Positions 52,582-61,777 of a DNA stretch of 64,000 nt are shown piece by piece; position 1 is the first letter of the stretch; each line of letters opens with the position of its first letter. This DNA comes from Chitinophaga sp. HK235 (GTDB lineage Bacteria > Bacteroidota > Bacteroidia > Chitinophagales > Chitinophagaceae), in the NCBI RefSeq assembly GCF_018255755.1, contig NZ_CP073766.1, forward strand, positions 3,472,001-3,536,000, in the 5' to 3' direction. The position numbers were made by a program, and so were the translations under genes. Under the pieces are notes generated by a model. That model did not search any database. It had not been told where the DNA came from and saw nothing but the letters and a program-made list of their open reading frames with translations.

Positions 52582-53645
52582 CCATCTTGGAAACAATCCT
52601 GCTAATTGAAGACAACAAAGACATCCGCGATAACCTGGCGGAAATCCTGGCACTGGCCAATTACAATGTACTGACAGCTGCCAACGGCAAAGAAGGTGTG
52701 ACCATCGCGCTGGAACAACAGCCCGACCTAATCGTATGCGACATCATGATGCCCGTGCTGGATGGCTACGGCGTATTGCATATGTTGCATAAAAATGAAA
52801 GCCTGCGCCCTATTCCGTTTATTTTCCTGACCGCCAAAACAGAGCGCACCGATGTCAGGAAAGGAATGGAAATGGGTGCTGATGACTACATCACCAAACC
52901 TTTCGAAGGAGCAGAACTGCTCAGCGCCATCGAAAGCCGTCTCAAAAGATGCGCAGAGATCCGGCAACAGGATGCTTTTGGCATCAATGGCCTGCATACC
53001 CTGCTGTCGAGCACTTCCGGCAAAGACCTGTTATCTTCCCTGAAAGAAGATCGTAACACCAACCACTACAAAAAGAAACAACAGATATATGCAGCGGGTA
53101 ACAGACCCGACTGCCTGTATTATATCCTGGAAGGAAAAGTAAAAACCTATCAGCGGAATGATGATGGGAAAGAGCTGATCACAGGACTGTACAATGAAGG
53201 GGATTTTCTGGGTTACACCGCGCTGCTGGAAGCAGGCGCCTATCAGGAAAATGCGGAAGCCATCGAAGATACTACCCTGGCCATTATACCGCACCAGGAT
53301 TTTGAAGAACTGGTAGGCAACAATCCGGAAGTGCTCAGCCGGTTTGTGCAGCTGCTCGCCAAAAATATCGCGGAAAAGGAACAGCAGCTGATTGCACTCG
53401 CCTACAGCTCGCTGCGCAAAAAGGTAGCCTCAGCGCTCATTACGCTGGAGCATAAATACAACACCACACAAAATCCGCATTTTGAAATAGACATTAGCCG
53501 TGAGAATCTGGCTGCAATGGCCGGCGTGGCAAAAGAATCACTGATCCGTACGCTGGGCGATTTCAGGGATGAACAACTGATTTCACTAAAAGACGGCACC
53601 ATTATCCTCGTGGAGAAAGACAGGATTGCTGCCATGCGCAACTAG
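52578..53645 (+). CDS. Response regulator with C-terminal Crp/Fnr effector (REC-cNMP-HTH fusion)
   Basis: 355 residues. The start is TTG: at 52578 it overlaps the kinase stop (TTGA), and a second TTG at 52587 is an alternative; no ATG precedes the conserved ILLIEDN. Receiver with phospho-acceptor D55 (VCDIMMPVLDG) and K in ITKPFEG; then a cNMP-binding-like roll (about 165-265) and a winged helix (ISRENLAAMAGVAKESLIRTLGDF). Such REC-Crp fusions are common in Bacteroidota and are thought to control respiratory or oxygen-related genes. Confidence 0.93.
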   Translation: MTILETILLIEDNKDIRDNLAEILALANYNVLTAANGKEGVTIALEQQPDLIVCDIMMPVLDGYGVLHMLHKNESLRPIPFIFLTAKTERTDVRKGMEMGADDYITKPFEGAELLSAIESRLKRCAEIRQQDAFGINGLHTLLSSTSGKDLLSSLKEDRNTNHYKKKQQIYAAGNRPDCLYYILEGKVKTYQRNDDGKELITGLYNEGDFLGYTALLEAGAYQENAEAIEDTTLAIIPHQDFEELVGNNPEVLSRFVQLLAKNIAEKEQQLIALAYSSLRKKVASALITLEHKYNTTQNPHFEIDISRENLAAMAGVAKESLIRTLGDFRDEQLISLKDGTIILVEKDRIAAMRN

Positions 53646-53655
53646 CAACTGGTAA

Positions 53656-53695
53656 AAATTTTTAGCCCCGGGCATCTGCCCGGGGCTAAAAATTT
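53656..53695. terminator. Very stable 19-bp palindromic terminator
   Basis: AAATTTTTAGCCCCGGGCA (53656-53674) and its exact complement (53677-53695) flank a 2-nt loop. It serves the regulator gene and the convergent two-gene unit. Confidence 0.9.
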
Positions 53696-53852
53696 CTCTA
53701 CACTATCATCTTCACATTCCCCACATTTCACATGCACAATCTCTACATTCCACTTTCACAGTCCCCACTGTTCTCTTCACGGTACCTTTCTTTTGATTCT
53801 CTGCGCAATCTTTTACATTAATTCCTTTCAAAATTTATCAATCATCCAAGGT
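53696..53852. other. Pyrimidine-rich intergenic stretch
   Basis: Enriched in C and T with CATTCC/TTCAC words; no gene, promoter match or repeat stands out. It lies between convergent genes. Confidence 0.4.
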
Positions 53853-54239
53853 TTACTCTATTTGCCAGCTACGCAACAGGTTATTAAATGCTGTTTTCAT
53901 TTTTTCAAATTCCTCCTGCATTTTCCGCATATCATGCGTTAATACAGGCCAATCATGTGGTGCTTCTTCACGTGGCTGAGGTACGATATCCAGCCAGTCC
54001 AGCTGTTCCATAACTTCATGACGCAGCAATTTCAGGGATTCATTTTTGCTGATCATTTTTTCTTGAAAGGCTTCCGCCTGGTCCAGAAAGGCACGGGAAT
54101 TAACAAAGCGCAGCGAGTCTGTCAGCCTGTCCAACAGGGCAGTATTTTCTTTTCGTAATGCTTCCAGTATACTCAGCCATCCTCTGCATATCTGCTGGTC
54201 TTGCAGATTTTTACCCCTGATTTCTTCCTGGTTGTTCAT
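53853..54239 (-). CDS. Hypothetical helical protein B of a two-gene unit
   Basis: 128 residues, unrecognised. Predicted all-alpha with coiled-coil-like segments (LEALRKENTALLDRLTDSLRFV, MRKMQEEFEKMKTAFNNLLRSW). No signal peptide. It ends in LLRSWQIE, which echoes LLQHWEDQQ near the end of the upstream gene. It starts 11 bp after the upstream gene, so the two are cotranscribed. Confidence 0.65.
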   Translation of the reverse strand: MNNQEEIRGKNLQDQQICRGWLSILEALRKENTALLDRLTDSLRFVNSRAFLDQAEAFQEKMISKNESLKLLRHEVMEQLDWLDIVPQPREEAPHDWPVLTHDMRKMQEEFEKMKTAFNNLLRSWQIE

Positions 54240-54250
54240 GGTTAGTGAAA

Positions 54251-54940
54251 CTAATTGTAATACATCTGCAGGCCGTTCAGCCGTTGCTGGTCTTCCCAGT
54301 GTTGCAGCAAGGTGACCATACCGCGCTGGATCAGTGACATCTCCTTGATGCAGTTGATCAGGTCCTGCATTTTCCTATCTGCACAAATATCATTAATATT
54401 ATTGTCATTATCAACGCATTTCTGTAAAAATCTTGCAGTGGTATTGCTTTCTTTTACAAATGCTTTCATTACTTCTCTTACATTACCGTGATAGTCGGGC
54501 CTGAAAGCCTGCAGCACCGTTTCATCTGCCTTAATTTTCAGCGCCGGTTTCAATTCCTTCTCCAGGCTCTCCAGCACTACAGACCGGTAAGTGCTCAGCT
54601 CTCTGTAATAACTGATGATCACATCATTAAACTCCATAAAGATTACGGCATGCTGCTTCATCTCCTGGCGACTTGCCACATACAACGCTTCCAGCTTACG
54701 GGAAAGCCGTTCTGCATGAGGTACTGCCCTGTCCTTTATCTGCCGGGCCAGCTCCGCTGCATAATAACCATTGAAGTCAAACAGTTGACGCTGATTGTCC
54801 AGCAAAGTTTTTATTCCGGACTTTGTTTTATATTGTTTGAAGATAAATCCTCCGTACTGACGCAATCTTCTGATCGGATAAAACAGAAAACCTTCACAAA
54901 ATCTCCGTTGCAGCGATGAGGAAAAAAAACCGGTAAACAT
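54251..54940 (-). CDS. Hypothetical helical protein A of a two-gene unit
   Basis: 229 residues, unrecognised. After an N-terminal basic/aromatic segment (RRFCEGFLFYPIRRLRQYGGF) that could associate with membranes, the rest is helical with long amphipathic stretches (LSRKLEALYVASRQEMKQHAVIFME, MSLIQRGMVTLLQHWEDQQ). No known domain. It has the better of the promoters in this region and leads a two-gene unit. Confidence 0.65.
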   Translation of the reverse strand: MFTGFFSSSLQRRFCEGFLFYPIRRLRQYGGFIFKQYKTKSGIKTLLDNQRQLFDFNGYYAAELARQIKDRAVPHAERLSRKLEALYVASRQEMKQHAVIFMEFNDVIISYYRELSTYRSVVLESLEKELKPALKIKADETVLQAFRPDYHGNVREVMKAFVKESNTTARFLQKCVDNDNNINDICADRKMQDLINCIKEMSLIQRGMVTLLQHWEDQQRLNGLQMYYN

Positions 54941-54987
54941 ATGCGTTCATATTAAAAAAAGAAAAACATTAAATATTCCCGACATCA

Positions 54988-55018
54988 CAAAGGTACCTCC
55001 ACCTCCATCTCTGGACAA
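54988..55018 (-). promoter_or_regulatory. Bacteroidota-type promoter of the two-gene helical unit
   Basis: On the minus strand TTG (55018-55016), a 20-bp spacer and TACCTTTG (54995-54988), about 47 bp before the ATG at 54940. Confidence 0.55.
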
Positions 55019-55102
55019 TGATATCCGTGGTAACATCTAATGATTGTCATCAACAGGAACGATGACGGTCGTCATCGGAGAGCCCAAACTGAATACGGTG
55101 GC

Positions 55103-56608
55103 TCATTTCACCATCTCAGTAGCTGGTGGCCGGTAATCCATACAACGGTAAACCAGGAATTTACGCACCACCCGGCCCTGCATTTTTACTTCTATCGGTG
55201 GCAGAGGCTCCACCGACACAAAAAAAGGACGCAGCTCTGCCACAAAAAGCCGCTCGTCGCTATCGTCATTCACATCTGTAAGCGAATTGATAAAGATGGC
55301 ATTCCTGCCTTCCAGGCGCCGTAAATCGGTGCCTATATAATCAAACTGCAGTGCCGGTTGCCCGATGATATTTCTCGAATATACCATCTCGCCCAAATAA
55401 AAATTGAGCATGGCACTGGTCTTATAATCATCTGCAGAAAAAATAAAATCGCCAGGATAAGCCTTGTGCAAGGTTTTCACCGCTTTGCCCAGTCCTTCCC
55501 AGCCAATCATCGTATCATCAGAATGAATGGGGGCCGGGTAAAAAATTATCTCCACCGCCAGCACCAGATGTACTACCAGCGAAACCATCCACTGCCAGCG
55601 TATAAACTTCATGCCCATCCATGTACTCACCCAGATAATACCCGTGATATATGCAGGCATCATCCAGTTGATCTTCACCCAGTATATAGGAGATATCAAC
55701 AGAAAAATCAGGAACAGCGGCAGAAAAAAGCAGTACAGAAACAGCTGCTTTACCGGCACCCGCCCAATATGGAACCGGTATTTCCGGAAAGCCTTGTACA
55801 GATAATAAAACAACGCAACCAGCAACACCGGTATCAGCACCGCGGCCTGATGACCTATCACCCCGAAAAAATCCAGCAGATGCACTTCCATCCCGCTTAC
55901 CCTGCCGGAAGACTGAAAGCGGAAAGAGGCAAATTGATGTTCTGCATTCCAGATCACCACCGGAGATATCGTCAGGAAAAAGAAAGCGACTGCCAGCAAC
56001 AGCCATGGTGACCATAGATAATGCCGGTGACGGGGCGACAGTAACAAAAACAAAACACCACCAGCCGGCAGCAGTATACCTGTATACTTACTGTCAAAAG
56101 CCAGTCCCATAGCGATGCCCGCCCATATCCAGGCCACACGGCTGCCTTCAAACAACGCCTTGTACAAGGCTATCAGTGATAGACACCAAAACAACATCAG
56201 CGGCACATCCGGCGTAGACACCAGCGACAGCAAAGTAACCATCAGCGTGGAATACAGCAACAGCCATGCATTCCAGGCACGGTGCCGCGACAGGAAACAG
56301 GTGGCCAGCCGGTAAAAAGCCAGCAGCATACAAGCCGTCACCACGGTATCCGCCAGCTTGATCACATAAGCATGCCGGCCCAATACGGTAGTGAATAAAC
56401 GTAATATATAGGCAATAGCCGGTGGATGATCAAAATACGAGAGCGCCAGATGCTGCCCGTAAAAATAATAATAGGCATCCTGTGGCATCAGCCCCATCAA
56501 CTCAATAAAAGACAACCTTAATACCGTAACCACACAGATGGCAAGCGCCAACCATTTATTTGCTGAGATATAAGCTATAAAAGTATTGTTCGCACCAGGT
56601 TTCCGCAT
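55103..56608 (-). CDS. GT39-type (PMT/ArnT-like) membrane glycosyltransferase
   Basis: About 501 residues from the ATG at 56608 (MRKPGANNT); a GTG at 56701 would add 31 residues. Ten or more membrane helices. The first outside loop carries MPQDAYYYFYGQHLALSYFDHPP, with the paired acidic residue and D/H-rich loop of the GT39 family, which uses polyprenyl-phosphate sugars. The C-terminal part after about 400 is soluble. Acceptor unknown; possibly lipid A or a glycoprotein. It diverges from the P-type ATPase gene. Confidence 0.83.
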   Translation of the reverse strand: MRKPGANNTFIAYISANKWLALAICVVTVLRLSFIELMGLMPQDAYYYFYGQHLALSYFDHPPAIAYILRLFTTVLGRHAYVIKLADTVVTACMLLAFYRLATCFLSRHRAWNAWLLLYSTLMVTLLSLVSTPDVPLMLFWCLSLIALYKALFEGSRVAWIWAGIAMGLAFDSKYTGILLPAGGVLFLLLSPRHRHYLWSPWLLLAVAFFFLTISPVVIWNAEHQFASFRFQSSGRVSGMEVHLLDFFGVIGHQAAVLIPVLLVALFYYLYKAFRKYRFHIGRVPVKQLFLYCFFLPLFLIFLLISPIYWVKINWMMPAYITGIIWVSTWMGMKFIRWQWMVSLVVHLVLAVEIIFYPAPIHSDDTMIGWEGLGKAVKTLHKAYPGDFIFSADDYKTSAMLNFYLGEMVYSRNIIGQPALQFDYIGTDLRRLEGRNAIFINSLTDVNDDSDERLFVAELRPFFVSVEPLPPIEVKMQGRVVRKFLVYRCMDYRPPATEMVK

Positions 56609-56793
56609 GTGTAGTAGTAGACTGTTGGATAAATATGCCCTCAAGAACCATTCCGGCTGGAATCGCCGTTTGAAAGATAAGACTTTTGTTCCTTGCCGCA
56701 CTATTATTATCTTGGGGACAATAGTCTTCCCATAACTTTTACCCTTATCGCGGTGTTAATCAATGCATAACAGCGCACTAAACAGCAGATCCC

Positions 56794-59292
56794 ATGGCGG
56801 TAAAAATCAATCTTCCGGAAAACATCAAAGGGCTCGATGATGCCACAGTGGAAGCATCGAGGCTGGAAAACGGGCGTAATGTACCGCCGGAGCCTTCTAT
56901 CAACCCGGTGCTGGCACTGCTCAGGGAGATCCTGCAGGAGCCTATGCTGCTGTTGCTGATCGCGGTCACCGCCATCTATTTTGTATTGGGAGAATGGGGA
57001 GAAGCCTACTTCATGCTGGCCGCCATCGCTCTGGTGTCGGGCATCTCCTTTTATCAGGACAGCCGCAGCCGCAAAGCACTCGAAGCCCTGCAAAAAATAA
57101 ACGAGCCCCTTAGCAAAGTAATCCGCAACGGTACGTTGTTGTCTGTCCCCACAGCTGATATCGTGAAAGGCGATATGCTGGTGGTATCAGAAGGCAATAC
57201 CATCAATGCCGACGGGGTGATTGTACACAGCAATGATTTTTCTGTCAATGAATCTGCCTTAACAGGAGAAGCCTTTGCTGTTTTTAAAGATGCCGACAGT
57301 GAGGACAACTACGTATATAGTGGCACGGTAGTCGTGTCCGGCCTTGCTATCTGCCGGGTAGAACAGGTAGGCGAATCCACTAAAATAGGTCAGCTGGGCA
57401 GGGCCATCCTCGACATCCGGGAAGAAGCCACCCCATTACAACTGCAGATACAACAGTTTGTGAAGTGGATGGCCTTTATCGGCATCGGTGTTTTCCTGGC
57501 TGTATGGCTTTTCAACTTCATCCGCAGCGGCAACCTCACCGACAGTCTGCTGAAAGGGCTTACCCTTGCCATGTCTATACTGCCTGAAGAAATACCCGTA
57601 GCCTTCACCACCTTTATGGCACTGGGTTCCAGGCGTCTGATGCAGCTGGGTATCATCGTCAAAAAAATACGCACCGTGGAAGCCCTGGGCAGCGCCACCA
57701 TTATCTGCACCGATAAAACCGGCACCATCACCGAAAACAGAATGAGCCTGCAGGCTGTATATAACGCTGCCGACCATACGTTGTATGAAAACGATCATTG
57801 GCCTGCAGCTGTCATCCGCGATGCCATGTGGGCCAGCGAACCAGTGCCTTTCGATCCCATGGAGAAAACGCTGCATCACTTATATGCCGGTCTCACGGTA
57901 ACGGATGAACGGCCGCAGTATAAAATGGTCCATGAATATCCGCTGGATGGCAAGCCTCCTATGATGACACATATCTTCGAAAATGGAAACGGGTCCCGCA
58001 TCATCGCTGCCAAAGGCGCCCCGGAAGCGATCCTGGAGGTATGTCATCTGCCGGAGGCAGAAAAAAACATCGTCCAGCAACAGATCAATGCACTGGCACT
58101 CAAAGGTTACCGGATACTGGGGGTGGCCACCTCTCCCTTTACCGGCAACGATTTCCCGGCACAGCAACAGCAGCTGCCTTTTCAGTTCTCCGGGCTGGTA
58201 GCTTTCTACGATCCTCCCAAATCCAATATCAGCCATGTTTTCCAGCAGTTTTATCAGGCTGGTATAGAGATCAAGATCATCACCGGCGATAATAGTATCA
58301 CCACCAAAGCGATTGCGCAGCAGGCAGGGCTGCGGCATTCCGACAAGGCCACCGATGGGGAAGTGTTGATGAAGATGCCGCAACAGGAGATGCAGTCCGA
58401 ACTGCTGAATGTCAACATCTTCACGCGGATGTTCCCCGAAGCCAAGCTGGCAGCTATCAATGCGCTGAAAGCCGACAGCCAGGTGGTAGCCATGACCGGC
58501 GACGGCGTTAACGACGGTCCCGCTTTAAAAGCAGCACATATCGGCATCGCCATGGGCCAGAAAGGCACCGAGATCGCCAAACAGGCTGCCGCCCTTATCC
58601 TTGTCAATGATGACCTCTCCGGCATGGTAGACGCCGTAGCCATGGGCAGAAGGATCTATACCAACATCAAAAAAGCAGTACAATACATCATCTCCATCCA
58701 TATTCCCATCATACTCACCGTATCCCTTCCCTTATTCCTGGGCTGGGTATATCCCTTTATTTTCACACCGGTGCATGTGATCTTCCTCGAGCTGATCATG
58801 GGGCCTACCTGCTCCATCGTTTATGAAAATGAGCCGATGGAGCCCAATGCCATGCAGGTGCCGCCACGTCCTATCAGTCAAACCTTCCTCTCCTTCCGGG
58901 AGATGAACATCAGCATCCTGCAGGGACTGGCCATCACCGCCGGCGTGCTGGGAGTGTATCAGTGGAGCGTATCCCTGGGCCATACCGAAGTATATACCCG
59001 CAGTATGGTATTTACCACGCTGGTGCTGGCCAACGTGTTCCTGACACAGGTAGACCGCTCCTCTTATTTTTCATTTATCACCAGCATGCGCAACCACAAC
59101 CGGCTGATGGTAGGCATCATTCTGCTCACGCTGGTGCTGCTGGCAGGCATGCTCTATATTCCGCCGGTAGCCGGTTTCTTCAGTATAACGGCATTGGATA
59201 TACGCTCACTGCTCACCTGTGCCACTGTTGGCGCAATATCTGTGTGGTGGTTTGAATTGTGGAAAATGAGAAAGAGATTTAGGAATTTATAA
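56794..59292 (+). CDS. P2-type cation-translocating ATPase (Ca2+-ATPase-like)
   Basis: 832 residues. Phosphorylation site D307 in CDKTGT, hinge TGDGVNDGPAL, and PEEIP (264-268) in the fourth helix, close to the PEGLP of Ca2+ pumps. The A-domain motif is TGEA rather than the usual TGES. N-domain KGAPEAIL is present. It sits in the inner membrane and pumps a divalent cation, likely Ca2+ or Mn2+ outward. Shorter than most SERCA-type pumps, without a long C-terminal tail. Confidence 0.9.
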   Translation: MAVKINLPENIKGLDDATVEASRLENGRNVPPEPSINPVLALLREILQEPMLLLLIAVTAIYFVLGEWGEAYFMLAAIALVSGISFYQDSRSRKALEALQKINEPLSKVIRNGTLLSVPTADIVKGDMLVVSEGNTINADGVIVHSNDFSVNESALTGEAFAVFKDADSEDNYVYSGTVVVSGLAICRVEQVGESTKIGQLGRAILDIREEATPLQLQIQQFVKWMAFIGIGVFLAVWLFNFIRSGNLTDSLLKGLTLAMSILPEEIPVAFTTFMALGSRRLMQLGIIVKKIRTVEALGSATIICTDKTGTITENRMSLQAVYNAADHTLYENDHWPAAVIRDAMWASEPVPFDPMEKTLHHLYAGLTVTDERPQYKMVHEYPLDGKPPMMTHIFENGNGSRIIAAKGAPEAILEVCHLPEAEKNIVQQQINALALKGYRILGVATSPFTGNDFPAQQQQLPFQFSGLVAFYDPPKSNISHVFQQFYQAGIEIKIITGDNSITTKAIAQQAGLRHSDKATDGEVLMKMPQQEMQSELLNVNIFTRMFPEAKLAAINALKADSQVVAMTGDGVNDGPALKAAHIGIAMGQKGTEIAKQAAALILVNDDLSGMVDAVAMGRRIYTNIKKAVQYIISIHIPIILTVSLPLFLGWVYPFIFTPVHVIFLELIMGPTCSIVYENEPMEPNAMQVPPRPISQTFLSFREMNISILQGLAITAGVLGVYQWSVSLGHTEVYTRSMVFTTLVLANVFLTQVDRSSYFSFITSMRNHNRLMVGIILLTLVLLAGMLYIPPVAGFFSITALDIRSLLTCATVGAISVWWFELWKMRKRFRNL

Positions 59293-59312
59293 ATTTTTGG
59301 ATTTAGGAATTT
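59276..59312 (+). repeat. 13-bp direct repeat at the end of the ATPase gene
   Basis: GATTTAGGAATTT at 59276-59288 (overlapping the last codons of the ATPase) and again at 59300-59312. A small duplication, or the edge of a short intergenic repeat family. Confidence 0.6.
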
Positions 59313-59403
59313 TGGGGATCGGTGTTGAAGAGAATAACAGATTATTTTAAAAAAGTGTTTTCGCGCCTACAACAAATAACTAAATAACAAAATAACTAAA
59401 TCG

Positions 59404-60369
59404 ATGACGGTTTTTGCTACAAGGATCATTCCTCCCGATGGACTGGAATTACTGGAACGTGCAGGCGTCAGCGTTACCCAATGGACTGAAAAGCGTGCCC
59501 TTTCTGCAGCAGAACTGATCACCCACTGCCGTCAGTATGATGCTTTGCTGCTCGCCAGCAGCAATCCGATCGACCGTCCTTTCCTGGAGCAGTGCCGGCA
59601 TCTGAAAGTGGTGGCGCTGTTATCTGTAGGATATAATCACGTAGATGTAGCCGCTGCCAATGAGCTGGGCGTGCCGGTCACCAATACGCCCGGCGTGCTG
59701 AGTGCAGCCACTGCCGACACCGCCTTTCTGCTTATGCTATCTGTAGCCCGGAAAGCCTTTTACCAACACAAAAGAATATTACGTGGCGACTGGAATTTCT
59801 CCGAGCCTACGGCCAACCTGGGCATGGACCTGGAAGGCAAAACCCTGGGCATATGGGGACTGGGCAACATCGGTTATGTGATGGCACAACGTTGTGTCAG
59901 CGCTTTTAATATGAAGGTGATCTATCACAACCGAGGCCACAACGAAGCCGCAGAGAAAAAGCTGGGCGCCGTGAAAGTATCTTTCGATGAGCTGCTGGCC
60001 CAAAGTGATGTACTCTCCATCCATACGGCCCTCACGCCGGAAACAGCCGGCACCTTTGATATGACCGCCTTTAAACGGATGAAACCTTCGGCTATATTCA
60101 TCAATACCGCCAGAGGTGCCATACACCACGAACCCGACCTGACCGCAGCCATCGAACAGGGCATCATCTGGGGCGCCGGGCTGGACGTCACCAATCCCGA
60201 GCCCATGCATCCCGACAACCCGCTGCTGAACATGCCTACTGTGGCAGTATTACCACATATTGGCTCTGCCACCGTAGAAACCAGAAACGCCATGTCTGTA
60301 ATGGCCGCCAGGAACATATTGGCCGCTTTCAACGGCCAGCCGCTGCCTAACCAGGTGACCAGCCTGTAA
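59404..60369 (+). CDS. D-isomer-specific 2-hydroxyacid dehydrogenase (glyoxylate/hydroxypyruvate reductase-like)
   Basis: 321 residues. Rossmann motif GIWGLGNIG (about 148-156); catalytic residues: Arg in NTARGAI, Glu in NPEPMHP and His in PHIGSAT. This is the GyaR/GhrB-like branch, which reduces glyoxylate or hydroxypyruvate with NAD(P)H. Start ATG 59404 is preceded by an A-rich leader with a twice-occurring AATAACTAAAT. It is followed by a thiolase gene after 140 bp. Confidence 0.9.
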   Translation: MTVFATRIIPPDGLELLERAGVSVTQWTEKRALSAAELITHCRQYDALLLASSNPIDRPFLEQCRHLKVVALLSVGYNHVDVAAANELGVPVTNTPGVLSAATADTAFLLMLSVARKAFYQHKRILRGDWNFSEPTANLGMDLEGKTLGIWGLGNIGYVMAQRCVSAFNMKVIYHNRGHNEAAEKKLGAVKVSFDELLAQSDVLSIHTALTPETAGTFDMTAFKRMKPSAIFINTARGAIHHEPDLTAAIEQGIIWGAGLDVTNPEPMHPDNPLLNMPTVAVLPHIGSATVETRNAMSVMAARNILAAFNGQPLPNQVTSL

Positions 60370-60454
60370 CAGCATCGCAGTCACCATTACAAGCCTGCTG
60401 TCCCGTATGACAGCCTGGTGATACAAAAAGTTTTTACGCTCAGCAACATCTCAG

Positions 60455-60508
60455 TCATCATCATCGTAATCAATCATAATTATCATAACCCATCACAAGC
60501 ATCACAGT
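60455..60508 (+). repeat. Imperfect ATCAT-rich leader ahead of the thiolase gene
   Basis: A stretch of repeated (C)ATCAT/ATCATAA words running up to the start codon. It looks like a degenerate simple repeat, purine/pyrimidine-biased, of unknown role; it may be part of the 5' leader. Confidence 0.5.
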
Positions 60509-60509
60509 T

Positions 60510-61772
60510 ATGAGAAAGGTGGCTATCATTGGCGGCAAACGCATCCCCTTTGTAAAATCCTTCCGGGAATACAACAGGGTGTCCAACCAGGAAATGCTGA
60601 CAGCCTGTCTGAATACCCTCATCAAAGCCTATCAGCTGGAAGGTGTCCGCATCGGCGACGTAGCCCTGGGCGCATTACTCAACCGTTCTACCGAATGGAA
60701 CTTTGCCAGGGAATGTGTACTGGGTACTTCCCTCGATCCGCATACGCCGGCCTATAACGTACAGCGGGCCTGTGGTACCAGCCTGGACGCCATCATCCAA
60801 CTGGGACTGCGCATCGCAGCGGGACAGATAGAATCCGCCATCGCCGGTGGCAGCGATACCAACAGCGATCTCCCGCTGCTGCTGCAACAGCAGCTTTCCT
60901 GGAAGCTCACCGCCCTCAAAGGCGCCAAAACACTGGGTGAACGACTTAAAATACTGGCCTCCCTCCGCTTCCGCGATCTGTCTCCTGTATATCCCTCTAT
61001 CGTAGAACCCCGCACAGGCCTGTCTATGGGACAACATACCGAACGCATGGTACAGGAATGGGGCATCAGTCGGCAAGAGCAGGACGCCCTCGCCTACAAC
61101 AGCCACATGAACGCCACCCGCGCCTATATCGCCGGCTTCTTCGAAGGACTGGTATTTCCCTTCAGGAATGTGAGCCGTGATACTATCATCCGCTCAGACA
61201 CCACGCCCGAAAAACTGGCCACCCTCAAACCAGCTTTCGACTTCAGCGGTAAAGGCACACTCACCGCCGGCAACAGCACTATCTACACCGATGGCGCCGC
61301 CGCCCTGCTGCTGGCCTCCGAAGAATATGCACAACGCCGGCAATGGCCCGTACAGGCGTACCTGTTAGATGCGGAAACAGCCGCAGTGGATTATGTACAC
61401 GGGGAAGGACTGCTCATGGCGCCCACCTATTCAGTAGCCCGCCTGTTAAAACGAAACAACCTGCGCCTGCAGGACTTCGATGTATATGAAATACACGAAG
61501 CTTTCTGCGGACAGGTATTATGTACCCTGAAAGCATGGGAAGATGCAGCCTACTGTAAAAAACTGGGATATGACGCTCCACTTGGAAGCATAGACAGGAG
61601 CAAACTGAATACAAAAGGAGGCAGTGTAGCGATAGGACATCCTTTTGCAGCCACCGGGGCCAGAATAGTGGCCCAGGCAGCTAAAATACTCCAGGAACGC
61701 GGTGAAGGCAGAGCACTGGTATCGATCTGCACCGCCGGTGGAATGGGCGTGGTCGCGATCCTGGAGCGGTAA
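60510..61772 (+). CDS. Acetyl-CoA C-acyltransferase (thiolase, FadI/HADHB-like)
   Basis: 420 residues. Active-site Cys C88 (VQRACGTSLDA), HEAF motif (YEIHEAFCGQ; the FadI/HADHB form of NEAF), GHPFAATGAR and C-terminal CTAGGMGVV. Cleaves 3-ketoacyl-CoA in beta-oxidation or condenses acetyl-CoA. No fadJ-like partner lies in this window. It ends 5 bp before the convergent TlpA gene. Confidence 0.94.
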   Translation: MRKVAIIGGKRIPFVKSFREYNRVSNQEMLTACLNTLIKAYQLEGVRIGDVALGALLNRSTEWNFARECVLGTSLDPHTPAYNVQRACGTSLDAIIQLGLRIAAGQIESAIAGGSDTNSDLPLLLQQQLSWKLTALKGAKTLGERLKILASLRFRDLSPVYPSIVEPRTGLSMGQHTERMVQEWGISRQEQDALAYNSHMNATRAYIAGFFEGLVFPFRNVSRDTIIRSDTTPEKLATLKPAFDFSGKGTLTAGNSTIYTDGAAALLLASEEYAQRRQWPVQAYLLDAETAAVDYVHGEGLLMAPTYSVARLLKRNNLRLQDFDVYEIHEAFCGQVLCTLKAWEDAAYCKKLGYDAPLGSIDRSKLNTKGGSVAIGHPFAATGARIVAQAAKILQERGEGRALVSICTAGGMGVVAILER

Positions 61773-61777
61773 TATCT

